Positions 56,238 through 64,000 of a stretch of DNA of 64,000 nt are shown in pieces (position 1 is the first letter of the stretch; each line of letters starts with the position of its first letter). The notes under the pieces were generated by a model. That model did not search any database. It worked only from the letters and a program-made list of their open reading frames with translations, and was not told the origin of the DNA. Position numbers and translations under genes: made by a program. Location: assembly GCF_016086655.4 (NCBI RefSeq), contig NC_052138.2, positions 32,685,403-32,749,402 of the forward strand. Direction: 5' to 3'. This DNA is from Lepeophtheirus salmonis. Lineage: Eukaryota; Arthropoda; Copepoda; Siphonostomatoida; Caligidae.

Positions 56238-56450
56238 TTTAGGACTGTAGACTGATGTCCCGTCCAGTTACGTCTCGGTACACTCCAGTTCAATCCTACA
56301 TTTCAGTCTTAAAACTTATCAAGTTCGGTCCATATTTATGCCACTCAACTTTATTTCTTCTTTATTTAATCAGTTCTAAAAGTGAGAAGCTGCAGGATTG
56401 GGGGTTGTAAGGAACGGTTCTAAGGACTGATAAGACTGGATTTAAGAGTG
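56238..56450. repeat. Possible decayed R2-type sequence
   Basis: ctgatgtcccgtccagttacgtctcggtacactcc and, 140 bp on, gtaaggaacggttctaaggactgataagactgg share the ggaacggtctgaaggactggacc theme of R2 in both orientations. Alignment is loose. Confidence 0.3.
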
Positions 56451-57955
56451 AAATGAAATAATAAATATGGATTGACAATGCACTAAATACATGTTCATAT
56501 GAATTGCCCTTAATTACCTAACTTTACTTGAAAACTTTCATCGAAATAGTCTCAAAATACGACATTTCTTACCCGAACTGCTACGAAAATACAGCACAAT
56601 ATTCTACCTACCTTTCTACACGTCTCCTCTTTCCAAGACTAACAGATGTATTTTATGACGACCAGTCAAGCCAACCAGCAGATGGATGGAATGCACTTTT
56701 CTTCCCAATGTATCTATGTATTTATGTATTTCCTCCTTCTATTGTTATTTTACTCTATCTGTCCTGCAGAAAAAAAAAAAACAAGAACCCCCGAATTCAC
56801 TCATATAGGTTACAGCGTTTTATTTTATTTTATTTTCCTACTTTTTGCACATAACAAAAATCAATGTGTCTGCAAAAAAAAAAAAAAAAAGTCGAGAAAA
56901 AGCATTATATTGAAAATAAAGACCCTTTGTCCTAAAAAGTTAATTTTTATGGCCAAAAAATAAAAAGGTTAGAACTACTCTTATTATTATGTTTTTTTTA
57001 GGAGCTATCCATATGGACGAATGATTGGACACAATGAGTCATTATTCTACAAGGAGTGTCTATAATTAAATTACTACTTATTGTATATGTAACTAGAGTG
57101 AAATACCTTTGTGAATGTATATAATATGTGAAAAAATTATATATAATATTAAATTTCCTTAAATAAATAAATGTAAATGTTGCACAGAGATTCAATCCCT
57201 TTATTTAATTTCAGCACGTGTCCATTGTTTTGATTTAACCCCGTCTTGTTTTCTATAAATAGTCACTCTACATATTTATTTAGTGTCTAAAAATGATGAA
57301 AACATATATATATATAATATGCATGGCACAGTATCAAAAATTAATCCGTTAAAAGGCTATGAGTTACATTGAAAGTTAAAATTGTATCTTTGATTCTTCG
57401 TTTTGGAATGTTATCTCATAAAAGGGGTTCCTCAGCTTTTTTTTCTTTATCTTGTTGTATTCTTGCAAAAAGACTAATGTAGGAGTCAAATATAATATTT
57501 GTAATATTGAATAGTAACAACTAAGTCTTAAAATAATATAATGTAAAAGCTAATCAATAATACCCACATTTAAATACTTTTACGATGGGAAAAAATATTC
57601 CCCACCAATGGTTCTATGGTTTTACTGATGTTGAGTGGATATTAAACTACAAAAGTGCTTTTCAAATTGTGGAAAATGTTCCCATAAGGGAGAATTGAAA
57701 CAACTACAAAATTCAACACGTAAATTATTTCTATAATTTCGTTATTAAGAAACCAATTTGAGAGAAAAACAAGGATGAAAATTTTCTTTATTAAATAATG
57801 AGGGGAAAAGGCTCAGATTTTTATCCCAACCAAGAAATATTCTAAATAATATATCCTAGAAAGAAATAGTATTAATCCAGCGTACTCCAACAATAACACT
57901 AACAATAAAACATTTATTGCTACACTTCAAATAGAACAAACAATCAATACATGTA
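56451..57955. other. AT-rich spacer, no gene proven
   Basis: Overlapping frames at 56528-56963 (108 and 105 codons) are somewhat less biased at their start (YDISYPNCYENTAQYSTYL) but then run through poly(A) tracts, lack an ATG at the upstream limit and match nothing I know. Confidence 0.35.
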
Positions 57956-57959
57956 AAAA

Positions 57960-58300
57960 TAACTTTAACTTTTGGTGCCCTCGTAATAGCTTGCCAGATT
58001 AGGTATCCTACTGCAGTTCGTCCTGAACGAGTTCTAGGGATGGTGCATTGCTCAGCCAGCCACCTCTATCATAATTCATTCAAAAACTGAAGAGGCAAAT
58101 GACGAAATGTCCTTGAAGAGGTTGAATATTGTCTAAAAGCTGTGTCCTCTCAATCAAAAAATTAGGGCATTCATATACCAGATGACGGGGTTCTTCATCT
58201 CTTAAAGCACACCTATGACAAAGCAGGCTAACTTGATGGCGCATGAGATGCTAGTGTTGGCGTAAGAGACAATGGCCAGTTATAAACTGAACCAAAAACT
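57960..58300 (-). pseudogene. Non-LTR retrotransposon C-terminal fragment (zinc-knuckle region)
   Basis: On the minus strand one frame reads VQFITGHCLLRQH, a stop, HLMRHQVSLL, then CHRCALRDEEPRHLVYECP and NFLIERTQLL (about 58292-58130), ending at a TGA at 58080-58082. TGHxxLxxH followed by C-x2-C-x8-H-x4-C is the pattern at the C-terminus of many LINE-type reverse transcriptase polyproteins, after the RNase H-like region. All of the zinc-binding residues are present: C, C, H, C. The rest of the polyprotein is not visible. Downstream on the minus strand the 3' UTR would run to about 57960, with no clear poly(A) tail. It is the only retroelement coding sequence recognised here. Confidence 0.7.
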
Positions 58301-60470
58301 AATAGCCTAATGCTAAATAAAAACGTATAAAACTTTAATTCCCTTTATTGAATTCAACCTAAGCTCCGGGCTATCAAATTTGCAATAACTAAACTATTTT
58401 AAATATTGACTTTGCCCCCAAAAAAAAAAAAAAAGTATAATAAAGTACAAGGGTAGAACTTTTTGTAGAGTTATCAATATTAACCAACAACCCTAAGTTC
58501 TGTCTAAAAATAAATCTAAACTTTTCATGTGGAAAGAAAACAACTGTAAATTTAGCAACCCCATACGAGTTTTGAAACGTTATAAGATTAAAAATGTCAT
58601 GCCAATTTAATTTTAAAACCGGAGAGTCCTTTCAATTTGATACTTTTTGTAATAATATAATTTATAAATATAAACTACAAGTTTTCAAAAATTCATAGAT
58701 TATTATGCTGGAAATAAGTTTTTAATAATAAAAAGGCCCAAATACTGTGAAAGCGGGCAGAGGGGGAAAGTCAAAAAATAATAAAATAATAATAAACATT
58801 GAGAAGCACTGAGCTAGAATAATTTTTAGACATAGATATCCTGTACACGGAAACATTTCAAATTTTACTTATATAAAACTTTAATAACATCTTACTTTTT
58901 ACCAGACGTGCTATGATACACATTTTAAACGAACAATACCAAACCTGCCTATGGTTCATATTGGCGGAAAGAGTTCGCCATCGGATCATACAACTTCAAG
59001 TCTAATTGCTATGGTCCAGACTTGCTTTGACCTTTTTTTTTTCATCATTGTCTGTCATAAAGCTTCTCGGCGTTGTCAATTAATTATAAAGACCTGGAAT
59101 AATCATCCAGAATTTTTATTCCCACATGAACGAATATAGAATTAGTGATTTGTTGATAAAAAGGAAAAAAATGGACTATATTATTTTTTACTCAAAAAAA
59201 ACCAAACAAAGGTACATGCGTGATATTACGATGTTTTTATAATTCCATGGCATTTTATAGGGTACTCAAAGCCACATCAAACTATGCAGAAATGTTTTTT
59301 AGCCTGTATTACGCTATAAAATGGGAAACTACTTTTATAGCCCGCTTATTTTAATACTATATTAATAAAAACAAGATAAGATTAAATCGACATAGCTCAT
59401 GAGCAACGCGCTCAAGATAAATTTGTACATTTGAACTCAATGTGTGTAAGTTCGGACCAAGTTATTCCTGGAAAAAGAAATATACTTTATGTATATGGAT
59501 TTAACACAAGGATTCTTAGGTTTGTTGGATGGATTGTAATACTATAATGTTTACATATACTTAATCAGTGCAGTGCAACTCCATTTAACTAATTAAAGGA
59601 TCATAAAAAAAAAGAAAAAAAGATCGCAAGATCGAAACTTTTAGATAATTATTCAAGCAAGAATCCATCTTGATACAAAATTTCAGTACAAGTTTATGAT
59701 TTATCAAACTTTTTTGTGTTGGAAGAAATTCATAAGTTATATTAACATAATTTCACATATAACCAAATTTAAAGCCTTTTCTTTATACAAAAATAAGGTA
59801 AGCAATTATTGCCTTTTAGCCCTACCCTCGTGCCAGTGTCTATGAAAGTACACATCAAATGAATCTTGAATACATCCAAAAATATAGGTTCCTCTCCATG
59901 TGGTTATTGTATCATTTTGAAAAGATCAAATTGCTTTCTAAATAATTATCATTCATCTAAAGCTTACACTCTCTAACTTTTTATAGTGTGTGACTTTTGA
60001 TAAAATATGAATGTCTCAAAGTATTTATATGATTTAAATCTTTCAATCTAATAATTTTGACCTAATTTTATATTAAATTAATTTGAAATGCATTTTGTTC
60101 TATAAACAGTGTCGTAATCACGTTTTTGTTATTGTGTGTGCGGGGGCTTAATTTTTTTTTATCTAGATTTAACTGATATACGTCACTATGTTAAAAAATT
60201 CATTTTGGAGGCCTGGATAGTAGACAGGGTTTTTATACCTTTGATATTATTAATTTCCCCTGTAGTTATTTTAGAAAAATATATAATAATATAGAAATAG
60301 ACGAGGTTGGATTGAAAAATGTAAAGAAACAGTGGTTCAAATTAGCTCACTTATATGAAGGGTAGAGGAGGATGGAGTTTGTATTCCCCCCAACACTATT
60401 GTAGTCACACCTCTAAATACCATTGCACGGGCTGCCATTGCAATCCAAAAATCGTGGTTTTCTTCGTATA
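58301..60470. other. AT-rich spacer, no gene seen
   Basis: A 62-codon frame at 58951-59139 begins with ATG and has a less biased start (MVHIGGKSSPSDHTTSSLIAM), not recognised. At 59570-59620, gtgcaactccatttaactaattaaaggatc has the look of a Tigger-type terminus but is unpaired. Confidence 0.35.
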
Positions 60471-60474
60471 AAAG

Positions 60475-60647
60475 AAGAATTAAAATTAGTTAACTTTTTA
60501 TCCATAAAATAAAATTACGAGTTTCAAAATTGATTATTTAAATAAGTATCCAAAAATCGTTGTTTTCTCCGGATATACAAAAAATACCCCAGATATAGTC
60601 AACTTTTTATCTGACAAATAGCATTTTCCTTTATCCAGATTTGACTG
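60475..60647 (+). mobile_element. pogo/Tigger-type MITE, 3' end
   Basis: The end reads cctttatccagatttgactg then TA (60648-60649); reverse complemented, CAGTCAAATCTGGATAAAGG. It shares the preceding 30 bp with 50214-50255. Before it, two phrases repeat in tandem: caaaaatcgtggttttcttcgtataaaagaag at 60446 and caaaaatcgttgttttctccggatatacaaaa at 60551, each followed by agttaactttttatc or agtcaactttttatc, an offset of about 105 bp. The 5' terminus was not found. Confidence 0.55.
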
Positions 60648-60649
60648 TA

Positions 60650-61686
60650 TTTCATTTTCTTCCATAAGAGTCCACTTTTTCCCCCTCTATGGGTGAATAC
60701 TGCGATAAATCAACAGAATCTGACATTTCCTTCGATTTCTTATCATCTTAAAGCAACCTTTATTTATATGTATCTAACTCAATGTAGATTTCGAATTTAT
60801 GTACATATTCCATATATAATTTATATGAAGGAGCATCAACTTCTTAATAATATGTATGAATTATATGTAAATCAACATAAATAACAATTCAAACGCACTT
60901 AGTTAATGAATGTTCATCGCATAAATCAAGAGGAAGAAAGGAACACGTTCTATGAACATAATAACTTTTACTATTTACAATCAGAGTAGTAAGGGAGAAG
61001 AACAAATATCCCATGCCTAGGAATAACTCTTTGGAAAAATCTCCATAAATTTCCTTCCTTGTCAAGAAAGAAAGGAAAACCCTTTCACAACTGATTGTGA
61101 GACAAGGAATTTAACATTTTCCTTCCTAATGTGCGTATACTACCCTTATAAAAACTATAATTTCGGAAAATAATTGCTTATTTATTCCAATTGAGCAGGT
61201 GCAAAGCTATTTATAAATATATTTTGCATTTCCTAGAAATTAATGAACAATAAATAAATTAATTAGATACAGTCATTATAATCCTATAATAATGTACATA
61301 CATAAATTGAAAAGGAGAAAAAAAGAGAAGGAAATTCAATTAAGAAAAAAGAAATAAACTATAAAAAGGCAAAGTAAAAACTGCATTATATGGAAAGTGC
61401 AACAAAGGACGACCCCTCTCTGCATTTAAGTCTTTTATTGTTATTATTTTTTAATCCCTCTCATTTACTTACATATATTTATATAGCCATCCCAAGTTAG
61501 GGTCACAAACCTTAATGTACAAGAGGCTTAATCCCCTGGACAATTAATCAATCTATGCGCATACGTATTTGAATAGAATGGACAATGTTATAATAATTTT
61601 GTACTAACTACCATGCAGTTAATTTATTTTAATAAAATCACACAACCTCTTGACACATTTCTCGCAACCTCTTATGTATTTACATT
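60650..61686. other. AT-rich spacer, no gene seen
   Basis: Contains a short hairpin (tttccttccttgtcaagaaagaaaggaaa at about 61048-61076) and tcacaactgattgtga (61086-61101). The 63-codon frame at 60693-60884 is AT-driven. Confidence 0.4.
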
Positions 61687-61688
61687 TA

Positions 61689-62128
61689 CGAGGGTGGTCT
61701 GAAAAGTTACCAACATCAACGTGAAGATGGTAGCACTCGCAAATAAAAGATAGTCACACTATCAAGCATCTGTTGATGGCTATTCAAATAAAGTTTCAGG
61801 CATTTTGGACAGGCAGTTGTTAAGTAACGGTTCTTTGAGTGAGTTGATGGGAGTGTTTTTGTGAAATGGAGGAAATCGAGTATTGAGCCGTGATTAAATA
61901 TTTATTATCTAAAATGACTTAAAGAGCTAGTCACATCTATCTAGCATCTATTGACGGTTTGTCACCAAAGTTTAGCCATTTTGGAGAATAAATATTTAAT
62001 GACAGGTCGTGAAAAAAACATAACATTCACGTCTTGATCACAAAAGATGATAGATGTATGTGAATTATTTATATTTAGGAGTGCTGCAATCTTCACGATC
62101 AACTCAGAAACTTTTCAGACAACCCTTG
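61689..62128 (+). mobile_element. Mariner deletion derivative, 440 bp, TIR-bounded
   Basis: Left end TA then CGAGGGTGGTCTGAAAAGTT; right end, reverse complemented, TA then CAAGGGTTGTCTGAAAAGTT. These are standard mariner-type termini with TA at both edges (61687-61688, 62129-62130). Inside, ATG at 61866 opens MEEIEY, a stop, AVIKYL, recognisable as the first residues of a mariner transposase (MExxEYRAVIKFL); nothing else of the gene remains. The leader segment from about 61750 (tagtcacactatc.agcatctgttgatgg...cattttgga) is repeated at about 61928 (tagtcacatctatctagcatctattgacgg...cattttgga). Confidence 0.85.
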
Positions 62129-62130
62129 TA

Positions 62131-64000
62131 TATATGTATATTGATCAATCCATAGAAAATGTATACTTTTTGTATTTTTTTCTTCAGATTTTAATAAAGT
62201 TTAGTCTTTAAATAAACTATCATTTAGAAAACTTAAAAATGAAATTCCAATCTCTAACTCAATCCAACCATGAGTTTTGAGCTCCTTTTCATTATAAAAA
62301 TGATAATCCTTGCGTTTTCGATTGTAATTCATAAACCGCTGATCTAGTGAGTACATATTTAAAATAAATTAATAGATTACTATTGAGCTATTTAATCAAA
62401 TACTGCATGAATAACTATACTATATGGATGATCACTACGCTCAACCTCTGAAGCTCACCTCTTCAGTTAGTTATTCAAATAATATTGTTTATTACTCTTG
62501 TGATACTTAGGACTGTTAATAATGCCATTAATGACATGTGTTTGACTCGTAAAAAGTAAAGGAATCAGTTCCTGAAGAGTAGCAAGTCATTGGGAGTCCT
62601 TATTTCTTTCTCAAATCAGGAGGCAGATAACTATCTACTTCATTGTGGTTATATCGGATTCAAAATGTCAAATTTTTTTCCGTGACAGAGTGTGTATTTC
62701 CTTAGTTGTAGTGGTGGAGAATATCCCCCTCCTTAGGGAAGGACTTAAATGAGCGGAAGATGAAAAACACTAATCTGATCCCTCATTAATTTGGATGGAC
62801 CTTTTTGACATTAAAATTCATCAAGGAGGGATATATATTTCAGGATCATAAGTGCACGAGTTTTCCTAATATACATACTAGAACGTCAACATATATGATT
62901 ATATCTACGATATCTTTATGAATAGTCAAACACGTTGAGGTTTTTCAGCAACAGTTATCAGCAGAAGCGTATGGAAATATATCATATTATATGCCTACTC
63001 ATATACATATAGGCTAATAATGTTATAGGGATTTCTCGATGGGCCGACGGAACGTTTTCCCTTACCACAAATGAAATAAGCCTGTCAATGACTCCTCCTT
63101 AGTCATTTTTCTTACCCCATTCAGTCCAAACCTTACTTTTATCCTTTGGCAATGACTCCAAAACTTTTTAAAACGCAACGTTCATATGGAAACTCTGTTC
63201 GTCGTTTCCTTTAATGTTGATCCCATCATTGACTCGATATATCAATATATTTTATGAGTCGAAATGTCTTGATTGATAATCTCCTAATGATATAAATTCT
63301 ACATTTCAAAGTTTTCAAATTGTATAGAATTAAAGCTTAAGGAAAAACAAAAATCTAATGCTGAAAGTTATCAGATTATGGTATTTGTGAGCTCCATAAT
63401 TTGAAATATTGTACTAAGATCATTATTATATTTTCAGATTTAGTGTTTCTGAAATCCTCATCAAAAATAATGGACACTGTGATCAATCATTTTAATTGCT
63501 TGCTCCAACTTCATATAGTTATTAAGAAACTTACAATGACGACTTGAATATTTTAAGAAAGTTAAATGTCAATTCAGAATCCAACTAATGTGAAATCTGA
63601 ATACTTATAATAAACGATCGGAACAACGGAATAAAGTTCAATTAAACGAAGCGTATCCTTTTTTTCAAACGTAAAAATTACATTAATTTAACTATAAACC
63701 TACTATTTACATATTCTGTTATAAATAGTTTCTAGTTATTTGATTTTAAACCCCAAAAACCTAACCAAAGAAGGAAATTTGTTTTTAATATAGTGATGAT
63801 TATTTTTTACACATTGAGAATACAATTTTAAAAGCAGAAATGCATTGTTAACATTTATTGTTGGTTGTGTTTGACAGTTATTGTATAATAAAGTTTTTTT
63901 TAATAATTGAATTTTTGATATTATTATATAAAACAATACATAAATTACTAGTTGCAATATGTTAATTAAATTTTATTAGACCTTCATAATTTTTATTAAT
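62131..64000. other. Spacer, no gene seen
   Basis: The stretch 62530-63240 has more balanced composition (for example gatgggccgacggaacgttttccc at about 63039-63062), but no frame, splice set or repeat is convincing. The end of the window is AT-rich, with only an AT-driven 73-codon frame at 63736-63957. Confidence 0.4.

Noticed and set aside
56528..56963. Two overlapping frames of 108 and 105 codons
   Set aside because: They cross poly(A) tracts, the first lacks an ATG at its upstream limit, and neither has a recognisable domain.
59565..59620. Tigger-like terminus gcaactccatttaactaatta
   Set aside because: Only one end is visible, with no partner and no gene nearby, so it cannot be called an element.
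1..64000. CRISPR array, prophage, rRNA or operon-like gene cluster
   Set aside because: No regularly spaced identical repeats, no polycistronic gene order and no rRNA segments were seen; composition and transposons indicate a eukaryotic nuclear genome.

Overview
The window is eukaryotic intergenic or intronic DNA, very rich in A+T by eye, full of homopolymer runs and microsatellites, and dominated by decayed DNA transposons. It holds no bacterial-style operons, no rRNA and no convincing tRNA. The transposase fragments, TA-flanked inverted repeats and diffuse AT-rich spacers look most like an arthropod genome. My best guess, an inference from remembered transposon style and not a match I could run, is a caligid copepod (salmon-louse type).

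Layout. 0-7.4 kb: a tandem repeat (206-520), two decayed transposase fragments (1.45-2.33 kb), copies of a dispersed repeat here called R1, and a long AT-rich tandem array (5.84-6.47 kb) lying inside what looks like a split R1 copy. 7.4-8.3 kb: a TIR-bounded Tc1/mariner deletion derivative. 12-15 kb: two R1 copies around a second TIR-bounded element (13.35-14.03 kb). 17.4-19.2 kb: the only stretch that looks like host gene sequence, with a 125-codon ORF on the plus strand (18379-18756), a possible terminal exon and poly(A) signal on the minus strand, and a small hairpin. 19.8-28.2 kb: two more TIR-bounded transposons, one carrying the same internal deletion as the 7.4 kb copy, a small inverted-repeat element, and a mariner-type remnant at 27.6 kb. 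31-35 kb: a cluster of another repeat, R3. 36-39 kb: a short signal-peptide-like ORF and a 958-bp TA-flanked element. 41-46 kb: a nest of inverted repeats, a chimera of mariner and Tc1 pieces, and another Tc1 remnant. 47-52.5 kb: R1, Tc1 and pogo-like fragments, and a 1-kb foldback structure. 54-62 kb: a Helitron-like end, the C-terminal zinc-knuckle region of a non-LTR retrotransposon, a pogo-type terminal inverted repeat, and a 440-bp mariner derivative with an internal duplication. 62-64 kb: nothing recognised.

Functionally there is little to connect. Every transposase seen is frameshifted, truncated or lacks the block carrying the first two catalytic aspartates, so none should be active; any mobility would have depended on an enzyme supplied elsewhere. 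The 125-aa ORF is the one candidate for a host protein. No undescribed functional system is demonstrated. The most informative structures are the shared-deletion transposon lineage, the foldback at 51.4-52.4 kb, the dispersed R1 family of about ten copies, and the 17.4-19.2 kb locus.
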